The position numbers were made by a program, and so were the translations under genes. The notes under the pieces were generated by a model. That model was given only the letters and a program-made list of their open reading frames with translations, had not been told where the DNA came from and did not search any database. Below, one piece after another: positions 10,814 through 25,800 of a stretch of 64,000 nucleotides of DNA. This DNA is from Takakia lepidozioides (taxonomy: Eukaryota; Streptophyta; Takakiopsida; Takakiales; Takakiaceae), in contig CM060733.1 of the NCBI GenBank assembly GCA_030704615.1, positions 37,386,001-37,450,000 on the forward strand. Reading direction: 5' to 3'. Every line of letters starts with the position of its first letter. Position 1 is the stretch's first letter.

Positions 10814-13800
10814 GTAACAACTCACATTCTGTAGACCTGGACTGAGATGTCTCTGGTTCTTTATTGTCATGTTGTGGTGTCCAAAGGCTTTTGTGCTCAT
10901 GTTGCTCAAGGTTTGCTCAGGTGTGGAGGATGTTGATGAGTACGAGTTGGTGGATCCTGTGGAAATTCTAGTCCCCTTGGGAAAATCAAGCTTTTGGGAG
11001 GGAGTGGTAAGTTGTGCTCCTTGTTCTGAATATTTTTCTGAATTCGTAGTACCTTGGGCAGTTTGTTGTTTTTTATGTGGAATGCTTGCTGATAGTAGCT
11101 CCGTGATGATGGCACTTGGGACTAGTGTAGGTTGTAAGGATTCAGATCGCTGAAATATGGACCCACTAATCTTGAAGGCTATGTTGATGGCCTACATCAA
11201 AGACTAAAACATGTTGCCACTCCCTGCCTCGCAACTTGGAGGAATCAAACACAGGAGGTTTGAGTCAAACCAAAAGTGGCCATTGTGAAGTAGCTTGCCT
11301 GAAGGTGGTTACCTGTTGTCGTACTTTTGTAGAAAGCTGCCAAATGGTCTGAAAGGCGTGACGCTGTGGCAGAGCTTACAAAGCTTGCTTCAGCCAAAAG
11401 ACTCGCTGCTGGCGACTATACAGAAATCTCTCGATGCCTCAAGAAGGTAAGCAAGCACCAGCAGTTGTTTGCTTACACTTGGATAGCAATCAGAGTAATC
11501 TGGAATTATGGTTTGTAAGACAATATCCTCCCCACCAGGCTGGGTTTTCTAGTGAATTGTCTTTCCACGTTGGATGAATTGCATGAAATACTCCACAGAA
11601 TGACTATTCAGGGAGTTTTGGCTGTGGTAGTGCAGCCCTGTTAAGTTTGTTTGTCCTATTACACAACGGCTTCTGGAGTTTAGGAAGTAGGAATGCCATT
11701 GTTCCGAGAACTACGTTGTTATTTTAATAGTGCACATGGTTATGCTCAGCTTGTAACAGATGTGAACATAGCGGTAGCGGTTGAAGCAGTACAAGCAATG
11801 GGCAACTTGGCTAGGGGGCTACGAAAGGACTTCGGTGCCAGTTCCAGACTGCTGCTCCCTCTGTTATTGGTGCGGATTTTGTTCTTTCAAAAATTTCAGT
11901 GTTTCTGCCTAGCATTTCACGATATCTTAATAATGCCTTTTGTTGACTGGGTTGCTCTCATTTCTGAAGGTCGTGTTTGATTTCTTTAGGATTTTACTGG
12001 AGTTGGCGTCAGTTTGAACTGTTTCCTTTTTCTCTCAGGACAAACTGAAGGAAAAGAAGCAGGTTATGGCGGAGGCTTTGACACAAACACTTCAGGCTAT
12101 GCACCAGAGTGGATGTATTCTCCTGATTGATGTGGTTGAAGGCAAGTTGATATGGCTATGCCTATCTTTTGGAGCATATCTGGCCTGTGTGTTCTAAAGC
12201 CAATTCTGCACAAATCAAATACATCGTGCGGGTCCTGATTGTTTGGTCACTTTTGTTTGTGAGTAACTGGTATTCACTGTATTACTGTGGTCTTGGGTGT
12301 CTATTCGTGTCTGACATGTAGGATCCATGTACTGAAGCCATTAAGGTCTAATTTGTTCAAGCTTGAAGTAAAAGTGATGTACTGCTGTGTTTGTTTTTTA
12401 TTTGTGCTTGCAGAAGTGAAAGTGGCCACCAAAAATAAAGTTCCATTAGTGCGATCCTTGTGTTTAAGCTGGGTTACATACTGCATCGAGTCAAGTAATA
12501 AAGCCACTGTGCTTAAGTTACACAAGGATTATGTTCCCATCTTGATGGAGGTAAATTAAAAGCAGCTACATGTTCTAACTTGGCTTTCCGTTTGTGATAG
12601 ATGCCTGTTGCAAATTTCTTATCGTTTTAGGTTGTTTCTTGGAGGTTGTTTCTTGCAATTTAAAGTCATCCGTTGTCATTGTGGGCAGAGTTTAAATGAT
12701 GGTTCTCCAGAAGTTCGGGACTCTGCATTTCTGGCTCTTGCTGCAATTGCCAAGGTGAGTCCAGCTAAAGATGCTCTTTCTGCATTAAATCGTCTTCTAT
12801 TTCCCCTCAGATGTTCCCTTGACCCACCAGTTGATTTGGAGAAGTTTCTAGTGTTTTCAATTGCTGTAGTGCTGAATGAGGGGGAGCTTGCAGATGGTGG
12901 GCATGAAGGTGCTGGAGAGGTCTTTAGAGAAGCTGGATGATGTGAGGAAGAAAAAGCTTATTGAGTTGATTGGTCCCTCTCTGGGTGGGCCAGCCCCATT
13001 AGTGCCAGGTGTGCTATTTAAGCTTCACATTTCACCTTTTGATTCGGTGGCAAGGATATAGGAGTAGGATTGTTTGTAGTTATGTTTGTTCCTACAAGAT
13101 TTAATGTTGGAAGGTACTTCTGTTCAACTGATGTTCTCTCTGCAAATTGTTGGCAGTCTTATCTAGAGGGCCTGTATCCAGCGGCGGTGGAAGTTCAAAT
13201 GATGATGTAAGGTTTATGCTCCTATAAGTTTGTTTATGTACAAGCCTGATTGTTTGCGTCGGTACTTTTTAATCTCTCTGTGATAGTTACTTCTGCTTCC
13301 AGGTTTGTTTTATGTTGTCTGCTGGTGATTGCAGTTGTCTCTCAAGTTAGCTTTCTCTCTTGTGCTCAAGCTGAAATGCTGCAACAGGTTGCTGATGGTG
13401 GTGGGAAACGGACTGCTGCAAGCTTGTTGTCAAATAAAAAATTGACAACTCCATCAATGGTTGGCCAGTTTTTGGTTTTTGTAAATTCTAGTTATTCATT
13501 TAAGAAAGTGATGCGTGGTTTTTTGGATACCAAGTTGGCTGCCTTGTCTGTGTAAATACGGCTGGTATGTGGTTTACATTGGTTGTGTCTCACCATGGGA
13601 AGCGGGGTGCTTCTGGGGATCAGATGGTGAAAAAGGCTGGACCTGCCAAGCTGGGTACCGGAAAGAAGACAGAGGGTGGTGCAGGACAAAACAAGTCCCA
13701 GGGGGGTGACACAACTGAGGATATAGAGGTAGTATTTGTACTGCAGCCAATTTGGTTTTGGAGGCTGTGAAGCCATCTGTTAAAATTTATTGTGGTGCTC

Positions 13801-16800
13801 ATAGAGTTTGTATCCGAAGTAGGAAAAATACTGTAATTGTCAGTGCATAAAGAATCCATGGTGATTGGGTGCTGAGCTTGGAACTCAGTGTACTGGGGTG
13901 ATTGGCTGTGCACACTAATTTTGCTGGCGGGCCCTCTGTAGTGCAGCCTGGAGAGATGAGTTTGGAAGCCATTGAAGAGAAGGTTGGTGCTCTTTTTGAA
14001 CCAGATGTGCTCATTAATTTGAGGAGTGCTGTATGGAAGGAGCGTCTTGAAGGTGGGTCACTGGGTTTCCTGATGAGCTGATTACTGTTAATGTGTCTAA
14101 TCTCTTTCAAACTCACACCTATGCGCTTGAATGCCACTGCTGTCTGTGGTCCAGTATTGTGTGATTCATATCATTCAAAAAATCTTTTTCATGTGTTCTC
14201 CAGCTTTGAGGTATGTTTCTTGCATTGAAATCTGTCCGCGTCATGTCTTGCAGCTATGGGTTCGGTCAAGGAGTCAGTCGAAGCACTGCCGGATATTGAT
14301 GCACATGTTGAGCTGCTAATTCGTCTCCTTTCAGTTTTGCCAGGCTGGGCTGAGAAAAATGTTCAGGTTAGTAGGTGATGCTGGTCCCGTCTAGTTGTTG
14401 AAGTGGGGCTCTTTAGTTTGACAAATGCAGGGATAGGCCATGCTCCCGTGTTTTCTTACTATTGCATACTTTGTAGTGAGAGTGGTTCAGCCAAAAGCCT
14501 GTGGCATAGACCAGTGCCTGGTGTAGAGGGGTGAGGAAGGCGTTTGTGTGGGTTCCAGGACATTGCTATGTTGGTACCTTTGATGAAGCTGCCACTGTAA
14601 TGGATACAGGATACAGCTGTATTGGGATTTTCATTTTTCTCTCACAAATCTCTTGACCACAACATCCAGTTAATATGAAAACTCACCTGAGAATACTGCA
14701 GCTAGGAAGGTCACAGCTTTCTCACTGAGAACACCACTTTATGAGGTGTCTTTGTCCTCTGTCTGAAAGAGGTGCTATACAATAATGCATTTCTCAGTTT
14801 CAGCACCCGCATCCCAAATGTGGGCACGCAGGTACAGCAGAAAGCGATTGAAGTGGTTACATATATAGCACAAAAGGCGACAAGCTTCTCCAAGCGTTGT
14901 GTGGTATTATGTCTTGCAGGTGCGTGCTGAGTCTCGTAGGAATCCATGTATCCCTTCTGTTTCTGATGGAATCAAGGTAAATTGTTTGCCAAAACCATGG
15001 GATGCCTTATGTTTCAGAGCATGCATGTTGGGGAAGCCCAAACAGTGGAGCTTAGACAGGTTATTCTGGACATCAGTCTGGCCCAATTCTGCTCTGTAAT
15101 TCTGTCTGGAGGTTGGCCTGGGGAACGGATGCAGAGGACAGGAGATCAGAATAATAAACATTTGAAGTCCTGTGTAGTGCCTGAGCTCAATTGTGTAAAT
15201 GATTGCGTAGTTGAGGTGATTAGGAATTACATGTCAATTGGGGTGTTCGTCAATGGAGTTGAGAACAGGTTCCTGCCTTGCCAGCCATCCTCGGAGGAAA
15301 TCTGCTCATCAGCAGTGCTCTTTGCTGTAGCTAGGCAGGCGTTTGTCTGAGCTCAATAGTGTAGACGCGCATATAGTTGGAGGTCAGTAGGGGAGTGAGG
15401 TGAGACGGAAACCAGCCTGGTTGGAAACAATCTTGAATGAGTGCCGTGCTGGAGAGGTGAGTCTGTGCAAAAGAATGAGAAGATTGTGCTTTGCGTACAA
15501 TGCAATGGAGGTGTGAGCCAGCATTGTGTTTCCAGCAATCACAGCCACTGCCTTCTGCAGATATGTGTCTACCATGATGGTATCCACTATCCACCTATGT
15601 GTGAACTGTTTGCAAGGGCATGTTTCATCATGAACAGTGTAAGAGTTGGGTTCCTCAGCCAGTTGCTGCAGCCATGGCTCTGAAAGGTACCCAGAAATCC
15701 TCTGGAACATGTGAAAGGAGCCTCTAGGATTCCTACAGGTTTACTGCTCTGTAACTTGCAAGGTCTATACCGTCATAGGTCATAGACCAAAGAAGAGCCA
15801 AAGTTGCCCTTTCCAGCTCTTGTTTCATCTCCTAAGCCTGTAATTTCACCTATCTCGGTGAGGCACAGAAAAGGGACAGTGTACGTGACTTCTGCTTTGA
15901 GGTGCCTATTTATTTGTGGGAAAATTGCTGGGTGATGCAGGTGTAGTAGAGAGAGTTGCAGATTTGAAAACGAGGTTACAGGCTTCAAAATGTCTGACAG
16001 CATTTTGCGAAGCCGTTGGCCCAAACTTTGTGTTCATCAGGGTGCTACTTCTGCAGCCTGATGTCTTTTGGAAAGATACTGTTATTTGTTGTCGATAATT
16101 TAGGTTTCTTCATCGTTTCTATAGGTAGAAAATAATGGTTTGTTGACTTGTGGGCTTCTGGTTCACGTCGTTTTGCAGCCAGGTTGTCTTTGTTTTGTGT
16201 GTTTGTCTGCACCTCTGGTGGTTTGTTGTTGTGTTTAGACCTCTGGAGTGTTCTAGGCTTCGAATGCTAAAACAATGTCTTCACTGAGTCTTCCCATTAT
16301 GTTTCTGGAAAATGGACACAGCTAGATGTGGCTTTCTCATCTTTGCTGACCCCTTAAATGTGAGTTCAGCGTTGGTTATACACATACACACACACATTTA
16401 AGTTATCCATTTCATTTCTTCATTATTGTTACGTTTTCCCGTGCGAGTGTTGGTTGTACAGCTGTTCAAGCTTACGCAAGAGCACAAAAATCCAAAGGTG
16501 CTATCGGAAGGGTTTTCGTGGATGATAACAGCCCTTGAAGATTTTGGAGTGAGCCATGTGCCACTCAAGGTTAGCCCTTTACTCATCCTCTTGTTCGTTT
16601 AACCCATGTTAGAGCACTTGTTGTACCTGGTCTTCTTGAGGGGATCTTATCCTAAATGCAATGGACTGACAAGTTCTATTTTTATTGAATATTTTTTGTA
16701 TTGGTTTGAGGCAGTTGAGTTGAAGCACATCAACTGTCCTCTACACAAAACAGAAGTGTAGGGGTCATCTTTCTGCATTGCGGTATACTTACGGATCTGT

Positions 16801-19800
16801 GGGCTAGAGGGCAGTGATCTACTTTCTTGTGGGTTCTCATGAGGTCTAGAAGGTTTTAATCAGCATGTTGAAGTGTCTTTTATTGTAGGTATTTAACTAA
16901 TGATGAATCATCTTCAATTTTGGCAGGACCTGATCAATTTTTGTAAGGACATTGGACTGCAGTCGAGTGCTCCTGCAACAAGAAATTCAACCATCAAGCT
17001 TATCGGTGTCCTGCACAGATTTGTGGGCCCAGGTTAATGATTACAATCTCTCTCTGTCGGCATGGAAACTGGCAGAAAAGTGGTGACTAGAGGTAGAGTA
17101 GTTCATTTCTAGGTTTTCTGGTTCCCATCATCACCTTACTAACTCGTCATGTGTTGCAGATATCAAGGGGTTCTTATCAGATTTGAAGCCGACACTTCTG
17201 ACTGCTCTGGATGCAGAGTTTGAGAAGAACCCCTATGAGGTAACCTGCTTTTTCTGAAAAGTAGCTTCTCCTAATCATGGAGTAATAATATGATTCAAGC
17301 ATTAGCTTCCAGCATGGTTTTTATGTAATCTAATTTTGGAGGGTTGTTAAGTCTGTGTGTTGGTTTTGATAACCTTTGGGTCTGTCGACCAGGGACCTGT
17401 GATAGCCCCAAAAAGGGTCGTTCGCGCTGTAGAGAATGGGGCGCATGGCAGTGGGAGTGGAGGTGACGGCTTGCCTCGCGAAGATATTAGTGGAAAGTTG
17501 ACTGGAGCCCTAATAAAGAATTTGAGTAGTCCTGAGTGGAAGGTAACAAATCATTTGGCCTGGAAACTCAGATTGTTGTCCTGTCAACCATCATGTTTTC
17601 CTACAACTAGGTGTGGAGGGTGCCCATGCTGCTGCTTCATTTTAAACTGATCAAGAGATTTTGAATACTAGTGTATGCAGAAGGCTTGCATCCATTCCCC
17701 GTACTTTAATGTTCTGTTTTCCATCTTATCTGCTACAGGTTCGGCAAGAATCTCTGGAGGTTATCAATAAAATCATTGAGGAAGCACACAGGAGGATACA
17801 GCAAACTGGAACAGGTCTGTCATCCCCAGGATTGAATTTTCCCTAAGTTGCGAATCTTTCTTACTGGAAAGCTTTGGCTAGAGAAGGTGTGTTAAAACTT
17901 ATTTCAATTTTCTTAATCAGGGGAGTTGCTTGGAGCTCTGAAGGGAAGGCTCTGCGATTCCAACAAAAACCTAGTGGTCATGACGCTTGCCACTGTTGGT
18001 ATGATGGCTTCAGCCATGGGTCCGGCAATCGATAAGCAAAGCAAGGTTGGTGAATTCTGGTGTTAGGCATTCAACACACTCATTGTGGCTTCAATGTTGT
18101 TGGAAGGTTTCAGAGAGGAGGTTTTTTTTAAATCATTCCAATACTCATCTTACATATTCTTCTTATTCAGTGGCTTGTATGGTTGAATGTGTGCTGCAAT
18201 GTGGGTGCATTAGGGTTATTAATGTTAGTCGTTTGTTCCTGTTGTCGCTGTCTGATTATTCTTTCATGCAAGGATATTTATGTTGGGTTAGTTGGTTTTT
18301 CTATCTACAGGGGATTTTTGCAGATGTTTTGAAGTGCCTTGGTGATAACAAGAAATTGATTCGTGAAGCAGTTTTGAAGACCATGGACTCGTGGGTACTT
18401 GTATTGCAACTTGATAAGTTGGTACGTGGGTTGTTTTACTGAGGCCTTTTGAGTTATCTGTCTCCCTCCCATCAGAATCCAAGGTGGTTTTTGTACAGCT
18501 TGGCAGATATGCAGTTGCTTTCAGGTATCTGCCAGTCTGACTACATTGGCCAGGCTGAGATGCTCTGCAAACGATAAGAAGTACTTCTTTCCTAACACTG
18601 GGTCTATGGGTGGTAAAGGTAGATGTCCACAACTGCCCGGGAACACTGACAGAGAGTCTATGATTCTTTATCTGTGAGACCGACCACATTTTGAAGATGG
18701 GCATTCTTGATAGTTAAGAAGGGGGAGGAGTTGTCTTTCAGATGGACAGATGAGGTGTTCTTCATTTTCTTGCCTGGACAGCTTGGTCAGAGCCCGTTTC
18801 CTCACATTTATTTTGGTATTGGCTTGTGTAGAAGGTTAAGTGCACATGTTTTTGAAGATACGTAATAATTTAGATGGAGTGAATTTGCTTTGATCTCCTC
18901 AAACTTGGGTTAATTCTTCTATTTAACACCTTCCAATTAGGAGAGGTTGGAGGATGCACAAGCATTTTGGGCCAAGCATCTAGCTGGGGATGCCAACCAT
19001 TGTTAGGACTGTGGTTTTGCTCTTGTACTCCTATCTTCTCCCCTTATTTGGACCACCTTAGGTTAGGATGATTTTCAAGGGTAATCAGCCCTTGGCATGT
19101 CTGGACTAGCAGATCTGTTAGCCAAGCAGTATCACGTATTTGCAGCAGTCTTCAACTAGCTTCTAGAGATGTCCTTTTTGGTTGTTCAGTTAGCACTTCC
19201 TGCTGGGCGTTTTTCCTGCTGGCAGCCTCCCATTTTGGGTTCCTGCCTTCCTCCATCGATGGCAGCACTGCCACACATTTCCTGTGTGTTCTGCAAATAT
19301 GTGGGGTAGGCTTGGACAATAGCCTCAGGGGCAACTGAATGCTTTAGTTGCCGAATCTTGGACAGTGGGAATTCCAGGTTATCAGATATTTTGGTATTTG
19401 TGATCTCTGTGGTGGTTGTGTGGTCCTTCTCACTCTCTTCTTTCAACAAGTTTGTTTCTACAAGGTGGAATGAGGATTGACCCATCCTTTTGGTCTCAAT
19501 GTTTTGGTTAGAACTGTTTTGATGGAGGTGTGGACTTGCAGCTTCCATACATTATTCCTGCTCTGGGTGACTCAAAGATCTGCGCAGAGGGTCGCAAGGA
19601 TCTGTTTGAGTGGCTGAATGGTCAGGTGGCAAAACACAGCGATCAGCTGGGTTTGTTACAGCTGGTTAGGCCTATTGCAATCGGGCTACAGGTACTACTT
19701 TCTTAGAGAGGAGAAGCTGATTTGACTATCTTTTGAAAGTTTTCTGTCGTTGTCATTGCTGCTTTAGCATACCATTGGATACCTTCAGGTTATTCTACAC

Positions 19801-22800
19801 CAGAGATTGTTGTGGTTTTGGCAATATGCAGGACAAATCTGTGGAGATTCGAAAGGCAGCTGAATCACTGCTAATGGAGCTTATCAAGGTTTTTGATGTG
19901 GATTCGGTAAGGATGGAAATTTGTAGTTTCCTTTTAACCTCACAGGTTCGGCCAGAAGTCCAAGGAGCTGCACATATCTGTATTGGTGTCAGTTGGGAGA
20001 GGTAGTAAGTATGCAACTATGTGAAATGATCAATAGATTGTTCTTGCTCTCTTATGTGGTTCTACGTTTATCAGTAGTCATGATCAAACGTACCAATTTC
20101 CCCGGATAGCTCAGGATTGGTGTTCGTAGCAGCAGTACAGAGATCAAGTTATGTCTAGAAACAATGGTTGGTTCGAACATTGAATTTTCTTCTTGGCAGG
20201 CATGGAGTGAATGTGCATTTGAAATCCAGGAGTAGTATTAAAATGCTTGGTCCACCTGAACATTTAATTTCTTAAGTCGTATCTCTGGTAGGTGCATCAA
20301 TACGTCAGAGTCTCAAGGCTGGTGTCATTACAGGAGACATGTCCTTGTGCAAAATGGATACCCACCAAGTACATGCTTTTGCAGTTTTTGTGTTTGACCA
20401 TTTTGCAGATGTAAAGTCATCACGGAAGATATGATTATGGGACTTCAGTGCTTCTTGGACAATTATTTCCCATTTGCAAGACTATTGTAGCAAACTGCAA
20501 TGTGATGTGTCTGATCATGTTCATGGTGCTTTCTCTGAGTGTCGTGACCCTGCGGCAAGGCCCAGATCTCATGATAAGTTGATTGATCAGCATGAAACTC
20601 TGTGGTGAGTGGTTGTAATGAAAGTGTGTCCTAAGGCACAGAAGACTGGTGCAGGTGATGAAGGCAGCTAGGGGCATACAGGGCGCAGCACTTTCAGCGG
20701 TGCAGTGTATCATTGACCATCAAAGGTCCCTGAGTAAGTGCTTTGTGTCTGTTTCATTTGGGTCAGTTGGAAACTGTTGAATGCCAGGGGGAGACACTTC
20801 CTGTTTCATGTAGGGAAATTCTTATCTATATTCTTTGAGTAGTAGCTTCTCTACTTTTTCATCCTTGTGAAGAAGGTGGCTGACCAGTTGGTTTTTTCCC
20901 AGACTCAACTGACGAAGCAGGCCTTGAAGTGGTTATGACCAAAGCTGGAGTTAGAAGTAGTAAAGGGGCTCTTAATGGTTCCACAGATCGGGCCTCTGTT
21001 CGATCCACTTCCACAATTAGTCGCGCATCATCCAGCATAGTAAGCGTCTTCTTGAAGAATGGAACTCATTGTGGAAACCGCTAATCCGGAGGGGGGGGTT
21101 TTAGGGAATGTCAGAATCTGCTACTGAATTAACCTTCTGGTCATGGTAGATGGCTTTGGTTAAAGTGGTCCATGCTTTTGGAGTATGGTGAATTTTGGGT
21201 TGGTTTTAGGACTCACTGTGGAAATCTCTTGCTGTCCCCATTGCCTTATCCAAGTTTTACCTGTTATTTGGTGATTCTTCGTTCCAAGGCTTATCTTGTT
21301 TCTAAAACTGATCTGCATCTGTCAATTCATAACAGAGACATTCAGGATCAAAGCTTTCTGCTGCTTTTGTCGATACCCAGGATGCAGCTGTTCAAGGGCA
21401 GGCTCTCTTCATCTTAAAAGATTCACATAAGGTGCTCTTTCTTTCTATGAAGAACCACATTGAGCAACAAAAGTGTACACTCTCTGCTTTTGAAGTGTAC
21501 ACTACAAAGAGCCTCTAAAAAAGGACCATTCCAAGCTTGTCTGAGGGTCTTGCTGAGAATGTATAAGATACTCTTCTTGCCTGACACACCAAGAGTACCC
21601 AATCGAAGAGACAAGCCACTATTCTGAAGACCCTCAAGTCAAGACAGAAAGTTAATGCGAATCATACATTGTCCTCAGCTAATGCTTTTGGCTTCTGGTT
21701 GGGCCATGCTCATACAGCTGGGACAGCAATAAATGCAAGTGAATGATTGAGGATGCAGCTGTCTATGGATGAGGACTTGCACAGAAATAGTTAACTTCAG
21801 TGTGAAGATTTCAGTTTCAGTGGTACATAAATAGTAGGTGTATAGTCGTCATGTATATAGTTTTCACTCTCATGTAGATCTATAGCTAAATCACCTTATC
21901 TGATATATAGGCTGGTTGTTTCTTCTTCATTTTCCAATGAAATTTCTGTGATAAACTTGAGATAGTGCTTATTTGTTGTGCTGTATCTTGAACTATATCC
22001 GGCATAGGATGACTTGCAGATATCTCCCCTGATTTTGATTTTGGGTAGTTTTGAGCCCCCCCCCCTCTATCTTTTCCTGCTTTGATGGTTTCTCTGTGTA
22101 ACACCATTCCTTCGCCAAGAGAACAAACTTTTCGATAGCAGGACAGTCCAAGGTATCAACCAGCCTAAAAGTTCTAGCAACAATTGCGGTTTCCTGAGTA
22201 CATCAAGCCTCAATTCTGATTTGGGATTTTAATCTATATGTTAAGGGGGTGACTGCAGGTGGACAGAGAAAAGGCAGTATTACGCAAACTCAAATTTGAA
22301 GATCCCAGGCGTGAGCAAGTACTAGATGTAGAGGTGGGAATGGCATTGCACCCTCATTTGTTAGGACTCTTGGAGTCATGGACACCTTGTTTATGTGTTG
22401 ATGGTCTACATGGAAATACCATCCCTACAATTGTCTCTTGTCCATCTACCATTTTGTGCGTTCTGTGAGGAAGGCAGAGAGAAGCTTTGAAAATTCTCTG
22501 ACGCATTCTTTGCTGCAATGCTGTGACCTGCAGATTGATTTGGCCAAGTATTTCCGCGAAGATTTGCACCGAAGGCTCTTAAGTCCTGATTTTAAGAAGC
22601 AACTCGATGGCCTTGAAATGCTCCAGAAGGTTTGTTATTCACTTCTTGCTAGAGCCTATGTTTATCGTGAACTTGAAAGCGTTTTTGTTGAGAATAAATA
22701 GTGTTTCTTGGTATTTGCAGGCGATCCCACTTCATGTGAAAGAAATGGTTGAGATTTTGGACATTGTTCTCCGCTGGAGTGTTCTACGCTTCTGCGAATC

Positions 22801-25800
22801 TAATACGACCTGTCTCCTCAAGGTGATTGATGTGCAATATGTCTACAAGATGTGCTGAGGATGTTCTTACAAGTAATGGACGTTCTGTATCCCTGCTCGT
22901 AGTTCAGCATATTGGACTCTGATTCTGTGTTTGCTATGACACCCAGGTCATTGATTTCCTCTTTGAGTTATTCGAGGCTTTGAAAAATGAAGGCTATGCT
23001 CTCACTGAGCACGAGGGAAGCATCTTACTTCCATGTTTGGTGGAGAAGGTATGGGACACATTGGCTGAACCATATTGATATTCTAATTGTTTGTCAGTTT
23101 TAAATGACCTGCAATACTGTGTCAATCGAATTACAGCTTTCTAATGTGCGAGTTTCTTGTGTCAACTGCTATGAAACTGCAAGTCTTTGCAGAGACAGTT
23201 GGATTCTTACCCTCTGTTGTGTCAATTCCTGGTTGCAAACTGGGTGTATGTGAAGCAGATCTCCAGTATGCTCAGCACAATGTTCTTTTGTAGACTTTTT
23301 TCAAAGACAAGTTTGTTTTCTCTGCAGTCAGGACATAACATTGAGAAAGTTCGTGAGAAGATTCGTGAGTTAACCAAACTATTGTCCAGCATTCATCCTC
23401 CATACAAAGTTTTTCCTTTTATTGCTGAGGGACTACGCTCGAAAAACAATCGAACGAGGATTGAGTGTGTCGAGCACATTGGATTTATGATTGACCAGCA
23501 CGGAATAGAGGTAAGTTGCAATCAAGATGTTTCACGTTGGTCATGTAGCAGGTTTGAAAGCTTGGTTTTCAATCTACTCACTAGGATCACTTCAAACGTG
23601 TGCATTGGTGGTTTGATAGCAGGATCCTGACAAGTGGCTTCGAAATGGCCACCTTAAGGCCGTAGTATACTTCTCTAGCCTGTTTCTGGTTGGTCCTTTC
23701 ACGTACTGACTGACCTGATCTTGTTTCTCACTTTCTGATACGCAGATTAGTGGCTCAACAAAAGCTTTGCAGTCTGTTGTGGGGCTCACTGTAGAACGTG
23801 ACAGTGAGATTCGCAAAGCAGCTCTTCAAACGCTGGCAATCGCTTATGAAGTTCTTGGTAATTCATTAGACTTGCATCCTGAATTTTATTGTTCAGCTAG
23901 AAATTATAATATCGAATTGAAACTCACTTCTGCTACTCTGGACATTTGTACGGTCCTAGGTTAGACAGAACATTCTGCTCACCTGTTGATTGCATGATAG
24001 CACTGCTCTTAATGGACATTTTAGGCCTCTCAATCTGCCCTCACCTTCTTGTTGTGGCTTGATGTGAAATATGACAATGAGGGAAGAATTTACATGCATT
24101 CCTTGATTCAAATTGGCTCCAGGTGAGGACATATGGAGGTATGTGGGCAAGCTGTCTAGTGCACAAAAAGGCATACTCGATGAGAAGTTCAAGTGGAAGG
24201 TCAACATCTATGCTATTACTCTTTACTTTCCATTTATGTAATGGGTGCAAATATCAAGTCCATAGTGAGGCATTGGACGCATGACAGGAACATTTGGATG
24301 CAAAGAAGTCTTGAATTAAGTGGCTTTGTTTCTAATCTTGAAATGAATAGTTTTCCCACTGATCCAGGCGCGTGAAATGGATAAACGAAGGGAAGGAAAA
24401 CCTGGCGAGGCACGAGCTGCTGAGGCCCGAACAGCTGCCGTAAGACGGTCGGCTCTGGACAATAGGTATGTTCCATAGCCCAATCCACATGAGCCCCACC
24501 AGGTGTTCAGTGTTTTAGCTGCCTGTATTGTTCTCTGTAAAGTGTGCAGATAGTTTTTGGGCAAATCACACACAGCAGATTGATGCTTGTGTGAAGGGAT
24601 TTCTAGAGGATATCTGGAAAACCCGGATTAATTCTTTATATGGAGGTAAGTCTTACTACCAACGTCAGCCCCTGACAGAGGTAGGTTCTGTCCCTTTTGT
24701 TCCCGCTCAAACTGGGCGCGGGGTCAATGGCCACAAGGCTACGGCAAACAACGTCTTATGAGTACAATCTGTAAAGTGTGCAGTTGTCTGTTAATCTTTT
24801 TGCGAGGCTTAGGGTTTTGATGGATGAAAAGGCCAGAAGTGTCTCCAAGTGCCCCCACCACACAATGCTTTTTCCTCTTAGCCAATCAAACGATTCATTC
24901 TTTCTCTCTCTCTCTCTCTCTCGTTAGCTTATCCCTCTGTATCAGCCCCATCTTCAGTTGTCTGAAGACATAGCTACCCTGGGAGAGAACTAAATATTTC
25001 ATTTAGAATCTAGTTTGTCATCCATTGTATTATGAGGCGGGATGTTGTGTGTGACAGTTACTAATCATGAGAGCTGGCTTTACAACTCTCAATGGTTACA
25101 CGTACTTAAGTTCACACCTGTGAGTAGTTTCGTGAATATTCGTAGATGCAAATATAGATTAATCACAATTGTCCACCTTGTTGGTCTCAATTGCAATCAA
25201 TCTGCTTCAGTATATTAATGGTATAGTTTTTCTATTATCTGTGGCATGTCAGTGCTGGAATCAGCAATGGACACATAGATGTGCCCATGGAGCTGTCACG
25301 TTCAGGAAATGCAACTGTGGGGTGTTCTTTAGACTGGAATGAGGCGCTGGACATCATCAACTGTGCGACATCTTCAGAGCAGGTCTGTAAACCTCACAGC
25401 TCCCATTTGAAACCAGTAATTGCATACAGAGGGTGGGTACTGCTGGGCTCTATTTGTATATAGCTGGGTAAGGAAAGCTTGAGGGAAGGTAGTCACTAGG
25501 TTAATGTCTCAGGTCCATGACATTTAATTCAGCAGAAGCTGTAGGAGCCCAGTTAAGTGTTGACTTGTTTAAAGCTGAAACTTCCTGGGTACACAATGAT
25601 GAGTAGCATCAGTTAGCTCTACATTGTCTTCTACTGAAACTGTATCTTTGTACGTAGGCTGGCCTGTTTGCTTAAATTTGTGTAGGCGCTAATAGGGAAT
25701 AGCACCTTGTCTAGTTAACCCTGCTGACTACCGTGAATGAGGTGCTGGACTGTTGGGATTTAATGTGTTTACTTCAGATGCTTCAGTGTGAGATATGTGA

